Shown here in pieces: positions 1 through 13,529 of a stretch of DNA of 64,000 nucleotides. The position numbers and the translations under genes are program-made. The notes below the pieces were generated by a model. The model was not told the origin of the DNA. It did not search any database and saw only the letters and a program-made list of their open reading frames with translations. Each line of letters begins with the position of its first letter. Position 1 is the first letter of the stretch. This DNA is from Elysia crispata (Eukaryota; Mollusca; Gastropoda; Plakobranchidae), in the NCBI GenBank assembly GCA_033675545.1, contig JAWDGP010005317.1:278501-342500 (forward strand), in the 5' to 3' direction.

Positions 1-3000
1 GGATGGCTGCCTCTTTATTTCTTTGGCTTCAAAGAGCACAAGCAAACATTGTCGGTTATGATGTTTTCTCATCTTGTAGATGATTATGTAAGTTGTGAGG
101 CCCTACTCAGATTTTAACCATTTTTAGCTATTATCAAGCTTGGGAAAATGCACTGTTGTAAATGTTAAAGCTTTGCATCTAAGAATTAAAAGCTCTGATT
201 TATTGGGATTGACTGCAAGACATTTAGACCCTCTTAGTATACGAATATGCCATTAAATATCATGACCCCTTTTTTAACCACTAAATGTTTTTACAGCTGA
301 TACGGTTATGGATGGGTGATTTTTTCCTTACTTTTTACATTGGATCCCTTATTTTCATCTAGCACTTAATGAAACAGAATTGGACTTGATCACTCTGGCA
401 AATATTTTGATGCTATTGCAGTTTTTTTGTGTGAATGTAAAATCTCACTAGCTTTCTGTGGAGACTAGCACAAAGACTAATGGCACAGATAGAGTGTGAA
501 AGTCCAAGGGCAGATGGTCTAGTCCAGTTGCTCCAAAAAAGATGCATCTGAAGATCATAAGATTTCAGGCAGACCTAAATCTTTTCTGCTCATTTTAGGA
601 TATCCTGTTCTCATTACTTCTGGGTCATCAACTGGCTATGGGACTGCTAGAAACAATCCCTATCTTGCCCTCCACGTAAAGTGTCAGCTATAAGGGATAG
701 CTTTAACAGCCATCTCTTGGTTCCAGTTGATGCATTTGGTTTGCAATATCAACTTAAAGGGGGTTTTGTTGAGTGTCGTTTATTGTAGGTCAGAAATTTT
801 TTTTTAGAACAGGCCTATTTAGATTATCCAATCCCTTCTGGGTGAATACAAGTGACGTCACTGCTAAATGATTGTCATTTGGGCCATAAGGAGGGCATGT
901 AGATGTACATAATTAATGGTAAGCCAACTGCAAGCTAGGATTCTTATGCTTATAAAGTATTCAATTGATTTCAATGGGTTGGCATACTCCATAGTATGTA
1001 TATATAGAGAAGTATGGTGCTTTTTCAAATAAGTTTTGGTCTCATCTGACAGAAGGTTCCAACTGTTTTTTCAATGTCTTATAAATGACTATTGTGTATT
1101 TCTGAACTTAAAAGTCGAAGACACTCCAAAATAAGATGAGATATCCAGAAGTTTGACATTTTTTTAAGTATTGAGTCATGAGGATTGCTCTGCATACTCT
1201 TTATTCCAGCTTAAAATCTCCTCACTAAGTTTTAGGCATTTCATTCATTTTTCTTATTTCAGTACCATCCATCAGTTGGTGCCTCAGTGGAGATCCGTAG
1301 CCATGGCCTAGAGATATATTCTTGCATGCTAACTCTAGCAGCAAAGTTTACAGGTTTAAAGTAAGTTTAGCCATAGATAATTAAGCATGCCTTCATTTCA
1401 TTACCCTTCGTACACTTTCTTGAGCCATTTTCTTCTCACAGAGAATGCACTGTGTCCATTACTCTTTATGTTTGGTTGGCATTGTAACTAAGGAACATAC
1501 TGTATGAGAACCATTATTTGCAGAACTTTTTGGCACTTGTAATTGACAAAAACTTGACAATTCAATTAAATAAGTCATTAAGACATAAATAAGTGTTATG
1601 GATATTACATTTTCAGAGCAAATGCTATATATATATATATATATATTGTCTAGACAATGTTGATCATTGTGAGTTTCTATTTTCACCCTTACTCCATCCT
1701 TTCTTTCTCTAGATATTACCTCTACTACTGGCCAGTCACAAGTGCTATGTTTGCTTTCTGGACAAACTTCACCATATTTGCTGTAATGTTAGGCCTCACC
1801 ATGTACAAAAGAAGCTCAGATATGAAAGCCCTTGCAGTCACACTGGACCTTGCCAAAAAGAAGCAAGTACCCTGTAGTCCTACAAAAGAAGGTTATGAGG
1901 AGAAGGCTGAGGATGATTCTATGTCTGTAGTTGATGAAGAGGAAACATCAGCTATCACAACCAGTGGTAAACTTATTAATGATTTTCGTGCAAAAGATTC
2001 AGTTTTTTTTGTGCAAATCTTACCCCCAAGATCCTTTGTGATTTGTCATGGTTTTAATTTTCCAAGTTAGTGCTAGGAATAAAACGGTACTGATATTTTT
2101 TATAGTGCAGACAGATAACATCAATATATGTAACTAGACCTAGCTGGGTGGATTCCCTTAACTTACTTAGTCACTACTGCAATAGGACCCACTAGTCTAG
2201 TTATCTATAGAAGCTCAATGCTTCTTCCTACTCTAAGTAATTGCAGGCCCTAACTGGTTATGGTAGCGTGCCTAGCAGCCGTGCAATACTACAGAGTTCA
2301 CACTCTTGGGTCCTTGAGTATCAGTGAAGTACTAAGGCCACTGTTCCCTAACTAATACGAGTGGGTGTCGAGACTTGATAAGAACTGAATAGCTACACTC
2401 CAGAAAAGGAAGAACACAAAAGAGAAAAAGTTAAAGTTACCACCTATAATATGTTTATTCCACGAATACTCAATTATTAATGAATTAAGGCAATTCTCAA
2501 AGGATAAAATACAAAATACAAAGATGATCCCGAAGCAATTACGTGATAAAAGACTAACAAATGGTCAAAATAAGCGCCAAGAAGATACTCAAGATAAAGT
2601 GCAGATATTATACTAAGATCAGATACTAAAACAAAATGGCCAGAATACTAAGTAGAAGATACTAACAAAATGGTCTGAACAGAAGATACTAAGAACTAAA
2701 CAAAATGCCCAATAGAAATGTCTAATACTAGATTCTAGATCTACTCAAAATGGTCAGAATAAAAATACCTAATAAAAATGCCCGATAGTCAGAATGCCTA
2801 ATAGTCAAAATACCTAATAAAAATGCCTTATAGTCAAAATGCCTAATAGTCAGCCAACGCTGGGAAAGAAAAGAAATAAAACATAATATTAGACATACAG
2901 CGTGATCAATAAGATAATCATCAATCATTCTATTTAACCTTCAGTGAAAGTTCAACCTAGCAGAAGAAGCATGATTAAATGTCATGTTCTAAATCTAACA

Positions 3001-5037
3001 GTGACAGTCAAGGTCAATCCAACTTACTCCCCTGTATCAGTATAATCTTATTTGCATAATTGCGACCGCCCATGGCTTGGCCTACCGTACCACGTGGTAC
3101 CTCGCCATTGGTCCAGTCTCAGGTAAACAATTAGAGACTAGAGAGGGGAAGATGAATCTAAGATCACCCTGGCGCGAAACCGAGAGTGTGACCAACGCCT
3201 AGCACTGACGCAATCACCCGACTTCTCACATGAGAGCGTCAGTTCAAGGAGGCCGTGGCCAGTTACTCTCCTTAACTGGGAGAAGGGGTGCGCCAAGTCC
3301 ATCTTGCATAGACGGTAGACTTAGGATACTCAAGTCAATACATGTAATATTACAAGACTAGATTACATCTTATACAGAATAATGATAATCTGCCAGTTAG
3401 ACTTACAGTACTGGCAATGCAACAAAACTTACTTCTCCAGATTCACGAGGTGATCATAACTTACAATCAATAATTAATAGGTAAAGACAAAGGTTAACAC
3501 AATATTTAGAGAGGGAAATTCATAGCATCATAGGAATAATAAAATCAGTCGTCTGTCATTTAAGTCAATGAATGTCTGGAGGGAGGAAATTAATACTTAC
3601 AGTAACAGTACTTAGAATCTGTTAAATTTGCAAGGACATGGCCTCGTGCTAAATACACCTAACTTAAGCTTTGCAACAACTTACCCCTAGTCACGGTGAT
3701 AATCACATAGAATTAAAACAAATGATAATCCAACACAAGTAGCTTTCACAATAGTTCAATAATATCCACAATAACTTCTCATAAAATTCCAAACAATACT
3801 ACTAGTCTAGTACTATCCAACGTGGCCTCCAGATACTCCAAAAAGATACTGACAAGGAGTCTTTCCGAGCTCTACAATTTATTGTATAAACTCAGTCGGC
3901 ATAGTCCCCCGTCAAAGACTTCCCTGGTTTCCCAGTTCGTCCCTAAAACAAGGGCCAATGCCGACCGAGGAGAATTTACTCCGTCAAACGGAACAACCCA
4001 TTTCCTCAACTAAAACATCACCTGACCGAGATCATAGAATCTACGGAAGCCATCGTTACAAACTTACATCTACGTACGATTCTAGCATCCCCCGATCAAA
4101 GCATCACATAGCTTAATACGATTAATAGTTTCCCTAACTTCCCCAAGTTCCCCGAATCAAAGTACGTCCAAAGCCGACTGAAGAAAAGCTTCTTTGGCCA
4201 GCTGGACAGGAATAAAAGAACAAAGTATCTTCCAAATTATTAAAGAAATAGGAATAAACTGCTAGAGGGGCGGAGACTAGTTTCCCGCCATTAAACTAAG
4301 TCTACTAATATTAAAAAGCTAGAAGTGCACTTGGCTCCACCCACAAGGTGATAATTGATACACTAAAGATCTGTTCTAAAGGCCTACTGCTACTGCCACA
4401 AATAAATAAAAGTTCTATACCAGCCTCCCTACATATATAATACACTTTCAATAGAAATTTTATTCAAGTAATAAAATTTCATCTGTGTTGTAATAGCGAT
4501 TCATCTTATAAAATATATACGACTTTTATATTTCATTGTCTTGATAATGATTAAGAGCCTTCTGTGTAGGTTAACAGAATACAAATTTGGATTAAGTGAA
4601 AAGAAAGAGGCATGGAAGATCCTTGGATTTTTCTTTATCAAATAAAATGGCATTAGTGTGGTCAGCTGTAGTACAAAAGAAAGATGATGAACATTAATTG
4701 CAGGGATGTCTCTATTGTGTTTGGGAAGTCTAAAATCCAGACTTAGTTTAAACAATATTTGGCAAACGATAGACTAACAGTGTGAAGAGTAACACTCTTA
4801 GCCTTTTGTAAAATTCATGGACTTAGAACCCTTCCATTTCTAGCCCAGAATGTATATTTTATCTAATCAGGTACACAGACAATGCCTTCTGACTCAAAGA
4901 ATTCTGAGGGAGATGATAATTCTGATTCATTTGATATGCCTCTCTTACAAGAACCTATTGACTTCATACCTGCAGGAGAGGAGGATGCATTGAGCCCAGA
5001 TTTTGTGACTGAATTGAGACAAAGGAGGATTAATTAA
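1..5037 (+). CDS. BSCL2: Seipin (BSCL2), 3' part, four exons, 5' end outside window
   Basis: Seipin is an ER membrane protein that forms ring oligomers at ER-lipid droplet contacts and governs droplet assembly. Exons read from the sequence: 1-87, 1263-1360, 1713-1966 and 4871-5037, all with GT-AG borders and phases that match (606 nt, 201 residues plus TAA at 5035-5037). The first encodes LYFFGFKEHKQTLSV, matching LLLFGFAEQKQLLEV of human seipin. The second and third give VGASVEIRSHGLEIY and FTGLKYYLYYWPVTSAMF, matching the end of the lumenal domain (human FTGLRYLLYNFPMTCAF). Then comes the second membrane helix (FWTNFTIFAVMLGLTMY) and an acidic cytosolic tail. The tail ends ELRQRRIN, like human LRQRPTCSSS. 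The N-terminus, first membrane helix and most of the lumenal domain lie upstream. If the last intron is retained, the frame runs on to a stop near 2068-2070, giving a different tail. Family identity is very sure; the last exon is supported by phase and the LRQR tail. Confidence 0.95.
2089..4430. repeat. Unclassified repeat-like insert in the last seipin intron
   Basis: Most of the 2.9-kb last intron of seipin differs from its surroundings: it is less AT-rich, lacks the T-runs of neighbouring introns, and contains a tandem block (about 2575-2855). It also holds a 14-bp perfect palindrome, GTACCACGTGGTAC, at 3087-3100. Short open frames, for example 3822-4013, match nothing I know. I could not find clear terminal inverted repeats, a poly(A) tail or a target duplication, so the boundaries are approximate and the class is unknown. 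It could equally be a piece of a larger non-autonomous element. Confidence 0.4.
2575..2855. repeat. Degenerate tandem repeat (AATGCCTAATAGTCA-like units)
   Basis: Imperfect units of about 18-20 bp recur, such as AATGCCTAATAGTCA, AATACCTAATAAAAA and AATGGTCAGAATA. The most regular part is 2745-2850; left of it the pattern decays into AGATACTAAxAAAATGGxC units. It lies inside the intron insert of seipin. Confidence 0.65.
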
Positions 5038-5465
5038 AGACAAACTAATAATATTAATCGAGAGCTGTGCTGTTTTGTATGAGCAAACATGCCCCTCTGA
5101 ACCATATTTTTGGTTAAACCCAAGAAATATCTCCGGAGCACCATTGATGTATACAACCTTTATGGGAAATTTTACAATTCCAAGGTTATCATTTTGAAAA
5201 TTTTTCAAATGTCACTGTAGAAGCTTTCTAGACATGCAATATTTGTCCTTTGTTTTGCACTCTTACCCCGTGAACTTAGCAGGAATTTTTCTTCACCTGC
5301 TTGACCCATGGCTTTATCAAACAACTGTTCATCTTTGCCCTGACTGGCAAAAAGATGTGAAGAAAATGCTGTACAATCTGAAATCATACTGAGAGATGCT
5401 TTAAAGCAATTGTTCACTATTTTTACTAAAAAAAGTAAAATATGCAGAGCTTATGCTTTTAATTC

Positions 5466-5471
5466 AATAAA
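5466..5471 (+). promoter_or_regulatory. Candidate poly(A) signal of seipin
   Basis: AATAAA occurs 429 nt after the seipin stop codon, the first canonical hexamer seen downstream of it. A second candidate lies near 7107. There is no transcript support. Confidence 0.4.
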
Positions 5472-5938
5472 TATGATTTAAAAATTCTTACTGGAAACAA
5501 GTGACCTTTGTATCTTAACTGTACAGTAATTGCAGCAGTTCAGCTAGGGATTCTTTGTTTGCATTATGTATAACACCTATAGGGACTCGTAAATTTACTA
5601 GTGCAGATTTATTATGGGTAAAAATTATTTGCAAATGAATTTTCTAGCCATCATTCCAGTCTACCTCATGTTGCTATGTTATCTAATTTTAAATTTCCAA
5701 CTAAAGCTCAACTTCATGTGTAAGGGATTGATTCATGACTTGTCATTTGCTAAAATAATGCGCTAAAATTTAAAATAACTCTGCAACATTTTATCGAAAA
5801 ACAACATGGCAGTATATTAAGTACATTGTATTATTCATACTGTAGTTCTCTTGCAGATGATTTTATCTGACCAAGGTGTTTCATAATCTTTACAAACACT
5901 GTTCTTTTTCAAATTATACCTTATTACAGAAAAAATTA

Positions 5939-6488
5939 CAGTGGAACTCAGGAATACCGACATCTCTTGATCTTTTCATAAAGCATTTTTATAGCAAGGG
6001 TTGCCGTTATTCCCACAAAAGGGATTAAAGAAGAATTTATTGTGATGAATGGGACATAAATAGTTTTCGAAAATCTTTGCTATGAGTGAGATGTATAGGT
6101 CTTGTGTACCATGCGCAGCTCGCTGGACAACACGCTCTGTGATACCAGAGCTCTGGTGACACTCTGTTGATAAAGATACTAGGCCTAGACTAAGCTTTAA
6201 AGGGAGGGAACTGTTTGGAGAAAAGGCAAGAAAACCTGCTTGTTTGTTGATACTGTAGCAATGCAGGCAAGACAAATTTTGAGATTTTTTTTCCTATGAA
6301 AAATTTTGGTGCTTTTTTTCCTTTGCACCCTCAGATCTAGTCGTTATTACAGGGGGAAGGAGTATTGATACTCGTTATTACAGAAATAAATTGAATGACT
6401 TAAATAACAAAAAAGGGGGAATTTTCAGATCTGTCGTTATAGCAATGGTTGTCGCTATTCGAGGTGCTGTTAAATATAGGTTCCACTG
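5939..6488. mobile_element. Non-autonomous TIR element of pogo/Tigger (TcMar) type
   Basis: The left end CAGTGGAAC at 5939 is repeated inverted as GTTCCACTG at 6480-6488. The left flank is TA (5937-5938), as expected for a Tc1/mariner target; the right flank is AA, so one side may have mutated. Interior phrases such as GTCGTTATTACAG and GTCGTTATAGCAA resemble subterminal parts of Tigger-like elements. At 550 bp with no transposase frame it is a MITE-sized deletion derivative. Class call is by ends and style only. Confidence 0.7.
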
Positions 6489-9400
6489 AACATGTAGTTA
6501 TCAGCTTGTTCTTTAGTATCTGTTATGGAACGTGCAATAGTGTCTTAAACTTTATGTTATATAATGGAATGCATAGTGATTTTAATTTCAAGTATAATCT
6601 GTAAGTTTGATACATTATTGTATTTTTTTGTTGCTGAAAAAAGTTGTCTAAGAAATTCTCAAAAAGTGAAATTTTGCACTATGGAAGGTTTATGCCATCA
6701 TCCATTTCACAAAATTGGAGCTTTTTTTCCTAAATTAAGGCCAGTACTCTCTCCCTGTCTGCTGCATTGTAGAATCTCATAATATTAATTTAATAGTGTA
6801 TTATTATTAAGAAGCATTATATGACAAATTGTGTTGTTGGTTTTTTCATTACATCTTGCATGCGCATCACTGCATGTGTAACTTTCTTAGACTAAATTCT
6901 TCATGAGATTGCGTGTTTGCAGTTCAAGTTTTGAAGGAAAAAATCATTTTAGAAATTTTGAGATTGAACTCAGTTGGACATCATGTCAGAGTTAGAAGTA
7001 GCTCCCAGCATAGATTTAACTTTCAGTATTTCAGTGAAAATCTACAACATATGTTTTAACTGATACATGTAGAAATCACACTTTTTTTAATTAGCCATTT
7101 TTAAAGCAAATAAACTTTGAAGTGTTCCTAATTCATGAATTCTTCTCTCCATGTACATGCAGATCCATTTCTAGTTTAATACAGATACAATATTTTGCAT
7201 TTATGAAAATTTGTTGCTTTGTTATTCTTTATTTTACACAAATAATAAATTCAACTTTCAAAAATGTAAAAGTGCTGGGTTGTGTTGAAAATGATCACTC
7301 AAGAGCTAAAACTTTTTTCTTAATTTTTTCTAAATTCTTTTTGCTTCACCTTTTTCACCTTGATCCGGAAGTAGGTATATCATGCAGTTTTAGCATGGTG
7401 AAAGTAGCAGGGAAGAATTGTCATCTACACTGTATTTGACGATATGAAGCAGTTTACTGTGCTGTGTATTCATGGGAAATATTTTTTTTTAACTACTTCA
7501 GAAAATTAGATTAAAGATGTAGAGATCCTTTATTTAAATTGATAATTCGTTGCATCATTTTTATCAATTACAAAATTACTTTTATCTCTTTTTGTGATGA
7601 GAAAAAAACTAGACGATGCTTACTTGTAAGTTAAAGTGTGATTGAGATTTTATCGCCCTATCATATTCTTTTGACACGTGTTCAGGTTTTTGCACTAGCC
7701 ATGCATAAGAAAAGTTTGCAGTAGAGACCATATATAATAATTCCTGAAATGAGAATTGCCCTTTACAACACCATATTAGTTACATATGTGTTAACATCCC
7801 CAAATTCTTCTCTTCTTTTCCTTTCTTAATAAAATGCTCCTAAAGCAAAAGTACAAATCTTAAAAATACACTGACTATTGGAAGAAATTGGACTCACCAG
7901 TTTCTGGCGAGTAAATATACATAAACAAAGAGTTGTATCTTCACAATATCCCATAAGTGTAATAACTGATACAAACTTTTTTGACAGATAAGTTTTCAAC
8001 AAAGATTTAATCTGGAAAGTGCCTTCATAACTTTGTGTCTATATCATGCAATTCTTTGCGACACTGATCTGTAACCAGGGTTTTCAATAATTTTTTAAAT
8101 GAGGGACTGGAGTTCTCTCTCATTGAAGATAGGGTGAATGGCTTTTGTATTCTTGAGAACTACTTTCGTTTTTGATGGATTCAGTTACCAGTAACTCTAG
8201 TTTGGCCAATTAACTTTCTGGCTGGTACTATAAATATAATATATGCCTTCTTTTTTATGACTCCATCCATGAGTTTCTTTAAACCTTGAGAATTTAGTTA
8301 AATTTTTTTTAAAATCTGATGAATAGCTTTAGTGAATACATCAAGTGAATTAACTATTTGTCTATGAACAAAATGATTAATGGTACATCTACCAAAAATT
8401 TTGTAAAATTTGGTAATATTTGAATTGCACACAACTCAAATGAGCTGCATATCTAGTATGACTTTCTAAGGTATTAGTACTTTAAACAATGCAATTTGTC
8501 AGCTTTTCAATAGTGAAAATTGCTTGAAGTTATTCATAACGTCATTAGCGCCTGCTTTTTTTTATATTCACATTACATGTACATCCAATGTACTGCATCA
8601 AAAGAGAGCGTCCTCCACCCTTCCTTCCTTGCATTGTCGGCCGACTTAATAGCTTAACACTGTTAAATTATTATGCCTTCTTTCAACTAATTAGGGATAA
8701 GGTCATAAGTTCAGAGTAAAATCCAAATGAGGGATTTTTGCACAAGTGTCATTCTGAATTAGCTGAGAAGCCAAATCACAAGATTTTAGCAAAGAGATTG
8801 TATACAAAGATTTTATTTTTTTGTTGCCTTGAAAAGGTGAAGCTAGAATACCAGTACAATAGATCTAATGCTAACCGAGCCTATACACATTTTTACACCA
8901 CATTAAGATATTTTTGTCAGGCTCACATGTTGAAATATTATCTTTATGCATTTTGTAGCAACTAGGCTTTGTTCAGAATGCTTAGATTTACAGCTCCTCA
9001 GAATACAGGTCCTGACATGGGTTTTACACAACTGAGAAAACATCTTTGTGTGTGGGAACTATCATTGGTACAGCCTATGTGACAGTGGGCTTTTGGTTTT
9101 CCAAATATTTTTACATGAGGCCTATGTGAAGATGAATGAATTTGTTTAAATAAGAGGTGTTTACTTTGCACCATAATAAATACAAAAAGAAATTAAAGCT
9201 CTGAATTACTGTTAATCTGTAGAAAAAAAAAAACACAAGTAAGAAGATTGTGTTAGATCTAAAGTTATAAATTTCATCATAACACAGGTGAAATAATCAT
9301 ACAAATAATTAGTTGCACTTGTGACCAACATTTACATGGGCACCGTAACCTGATTTAGAAGTTAATACTTTTCCCTTGTTTTGTTATCGAGACATCTAAA

Positions 9401-9994
9401 ACAAAACAAAAAGGTCCAAAACTTGAGTGATTATCAAAATATTTTAATGCATGATTTTAGTGTTTGTATGAGAAAAAAAGTAATGAGAGAGAGAGAGATT
9501 GCATTTCTAAAGCTCACAACATATCCATGCACAAGATGAAATTTAAAAGAAATTAAAAACACTTATAAAAATTTAAATAATATTCAAAACTTTAAATTAC
9601 AATTCTAAAACATTAATACCTAAAAAGCAATTCCTAACTTATCATTTGTTTCATACACATATAGTTAAGCTATTTGTTATAAAATATTAATACGACAGTT
9701 TCACATTTGTGAAATCTTAAAAATTTGGCTTGTTTTTGTCTGTTTTTTTTGTTTTTGTTTTTGTTTCATTTCATTATTATTTGGTCCCAATATAAGAATA
9801 AAAACATAATCCAAGATTGGAATTTAAAATTGAATTCAAAAGATTATTTTTCTCAACAAATTTTAAGAGATAAATATTTTTTACATGTTATAACATTTTT
9901 CCTATGATAATGGCTTTTACATGTAATGATGTATTTATATAAGAGTTAAAAAAAACATTTTATGTTTCTCGTTTATAATAGTGAACCATACCAC
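6489..9994. other. Intergenic, no gene seen
   Basis: AT-rich DNA between the convergent 3' ends of seipin and PIGF. I see no exon with matching splice borders, no RNA gene and no long repeat; only short A/T runs and a small GA run near 9487. Confidence 0.6.
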
Positions 9995-10000
9995 TTTATT
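9995..10000 (-). promoter_or_regulatory. Candidate poly(A) signal of PIGF
   Basis: TTTATT on the + strand is AATAAA on the PIGF strand, 184 nt after its stop codon, a normal 3' UTR length. Confidence 0.5.
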
Positions 10001-10183
10001 TCTTTAAAGCTTTTTTTTTGTTGCACATTATTCAAGCCCTTGGCAAGCAGTACCAGATAAAGGGCATTCAGTCCTCAACTTTCTAAAGCAGCATTTTGAT
10101 CATCAACAAAAAAAAAACCATTCATGTAGACCTGATTGGGTTATTTACAAGTAAATAAATAGAAACTGATATTTTTTTTAAAT

Positions 10184-13100
10184 TTAAAAGAATTTGAACT
10201 TGTGTCTTGCTCTGTACTGTCTTGGTATGACAATTGAGGACAGCAAAAGACCTACAGCATAGCCCAGCAAAGCTCCAATAACACAACTAATTGGCCAAAC
10301 CTGAAGATTAATGTTTAAAAGTAATGATTGGTTAAAAGTTATTTACAAATTACATACATTGCTTTAAAGGGGAACAACATTTTTTCAGATACACTTAAAT
10401 ATCTAAAAGAATAAAAGACCCATTCATTTGAGGTTATACAAGTCTAGGTTTAGGGGTATGATGGATGCATGAAAGATGAGAAACAAGTAATGTGGTCAAA
10501 AGAATCTTTTCATGAGAATGCTGGTAGCCTTTCTTCTTATATATATCTTTCCCTTAAATTTAAAATATCAGGAACTATAACAATATTTGCCTTGCACACA
10601 ATCCAAATGAGTCACATGAGCAAATAATGAAAATAATGTATATACATGGAGCAAATTTGTAATCAACAAATATTCAGATTGCCATCATGAGAATTACAAA
10701 AATACAATGCAGAGTATCCAAAAGGAACATGAGTGGTAGCTACATGAATGATTAAGATGCTCTGTATGTATACTTTTATTTACCTGCCATGGTCTGTCCC
10801 AGTCAAGAGGAATAGGCACTGCTCCCAACCATCCACCTAGCAGTGAACAGATGGATGTGTAGTAAACCAACTGTTCAAGTGGGTCGATACACTCCGAGCT
10901 GGAATGAAAATGAACTGTTTGGTTCAGTTTATCTATTGTCACGAAAGATGATTCTTTAACCCACTTTCAATACAAAAGCTCATATATTTTTTTTCCCTTT
11001 TACTCTGCGGAAGTTTGTTAGCTTTACTAATTTTTTTATTTACAAATCAATCATTGTGCATAAACTGAGTACATTTTCTACCTCTCCATCATGACCTGAT
11101 AATTTAGACAGCAGAGCATAAGATTATCAATATAGACGTCCTACTAAGCAGAATCCTGGTTTGGACTATCTGGAGGTGAACTCAGGTCTCATCTAGTAAT
11201 CAACAAATAGGTTTTATGATGGAGAAGCTACACTGACTTTGCTCTTGAGGGTGAAAATAAGCAGTTGCATTCCCTGCTTGTTGCATCAATTTCTGCCTTG
11301 CATGCAAGGCTTTCAGATTATGAGGAGGTAGCTTTGAAAATAAAAGATGTCGTAACAGACTTTTATTGCTTCTTTAACAATCCCTTTTTGTACAAATATG
11401 TTTAATAAGACTGAGAGATTCAAATCTTTGATTGCAACCTTTGTTCCATTCTTGTATCCATCTTTCTTTCCTTTTTTTGCTACAGTATACCTCGAATCTA
11501 ACAAACTCGGATTCAAAGAACACCTTGCATTGAACACACCGAGAACCCCTCCCCCCAATTTTTCCCTTGTTTGACTCTTTTAAAATACATTGCATCAAAC
11601 CAACTTATACCAGACGCGTCCTTACGTTCACCAAACTACCAGTATTGGCAAATCCACTATAGAATGCTTTTCTACTTAGAAACTATGTAGTTGAAATTCG
11701 ATCAAATGGTCCCCAGTAGGCTGATAAGAAATCCTTGAAGTGTATAGTTGTTGGGCACCAAGGGTATAGGCTACATTATGCCATAGTAATACTAGGGGTA
11801 GAGGAGAGCAAAATATTGACATGCAGGGAGAAGATAATAAAAAGAGAGGTGGAAGGGGGCAGGGAGCGGCATTCAACAAACTTTTAAAAATGACTGAATC
11901 AGTTCATTGAGGCTGAAGTGTGCAATTTAATTTTAATTAGTCGACAAGTTAAATTATCAATGTCACCACTTCACCTATTGTCTGTAAAAACTCTCAGCCA
12001 GGCATCCAGATCAAGCCCCAGGAACAGAAGGAATGGCAAACAGACTTGTGATGAGAGCAGTACAGCAAAATGATAAGTTTGGGCTGTGGATCTGTAACAA
12101 TAATGTCAAGATTTTAATAAGCAGTAACGTTCGGCCTTTTGTGGTGTGATTTAATTACATCCTACTGGGGCTGCAATAACTTTCTTTTCAGAGATTGAAT
12201 AGATCTAGATATATATATATATATCTATCTAATTTAGCCAGATTGAATGTTAGGTAAAAATCAAAATTGTATACTATCAATATAAGTGTCTTCGATCAAT
12301 TGAAAGGACATTGACTTTATTAAAAACCAGAAATCCCAGACTACCAGGATAAATGGGTAGGATTAAACAGTAATCTTCCAATTCTTCCCAACTTTCTAGA
12401 TCTCACCTATGATTCTGAGTTGATCATCTCACATAAAACTTTGAGATTGATAGTTCATAAGTTTCCTTTACTTAAATTGAACCCATAGTGAGGTAAGCAG
12501 AATTTGTCACTTCTAAGATAAAATAAAGTGAACTCTGATTATAATTTTTTAGATAGAAGCATGAACTTATTTTGTTTCAAATGACCAGATATTGTTAAAA
12601 AAAAATTGAAGTTACATTTTGAAAGATATGTACACATAAGGTCTTAAAATTATTTTTCGCACAATCATAAACCAAGATACTGTAGTTTGCGGTGTTGACA
12701 AGTAGGGATATAATTCAGACACAGTTATGCAATCTTCATGTAGGCGTCTAAATTATTAATCATTTCATCATTTAAATTCCAAAAATTTATATCCTGATCC
12801 TCTAAATATTGTTTTGACATATTGTTAAAGGCAGTTAATCAAAATACTTACTCGAAAAATGGTGCTCCAAATAATACAGCTATTCCGTGGAAAATAAATG
12901 GAGCAATGAAGAGAATTCCTATACATTTCAAGATGGTTAGAGCTTGTGAAGAAACCTAAATGGAAAAAGGTTTTTAAAAATTATCAAAATGGTAATGTAA
13001 GTCAAAATCCACCTGTGATTAAAAGTCCCTTAGCTGTGGAAGTTTCAACACTCTATCTCGATAATTCACTTTTATAACCTCACATCAGTTCACAGAACTA

Positions 13101-13434
13101 GGAGTAGAGGCATTACTCTCAACAGTAAGTCTAATAAAATGTAATTTTTAATTTGAAAAAACATGAACCTAATTTCCGCGACAAAATATTTTTTGATCAT
13201 AACGACTATATTACCATGACTTTTTTTCTGTCGATTTGGGTTGCAAATGATAGCAGTTTCTATATGACACAATTGTAAGTTGATGCAAAGAAAAAAATTG
13301 CAAGCTTGAAACTAAACTATACAAACTGCTTATCAATGCACATTTCATAATGAAAAAATAAAGATATCCAAATAAGCCCTTTTCCTCTTTGTCATAATCT
13401 CCTGAATTTCCTTTTAATTAGGCCTCCACTGCAC

Positions 13435-13529
<95 letters not shown>

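Noticed and set aside
4945-5208. - strand frames overlapping the last seipin exon
   Set aside because: Shadow of the + strand exon and its UTR; no conserved sequence.
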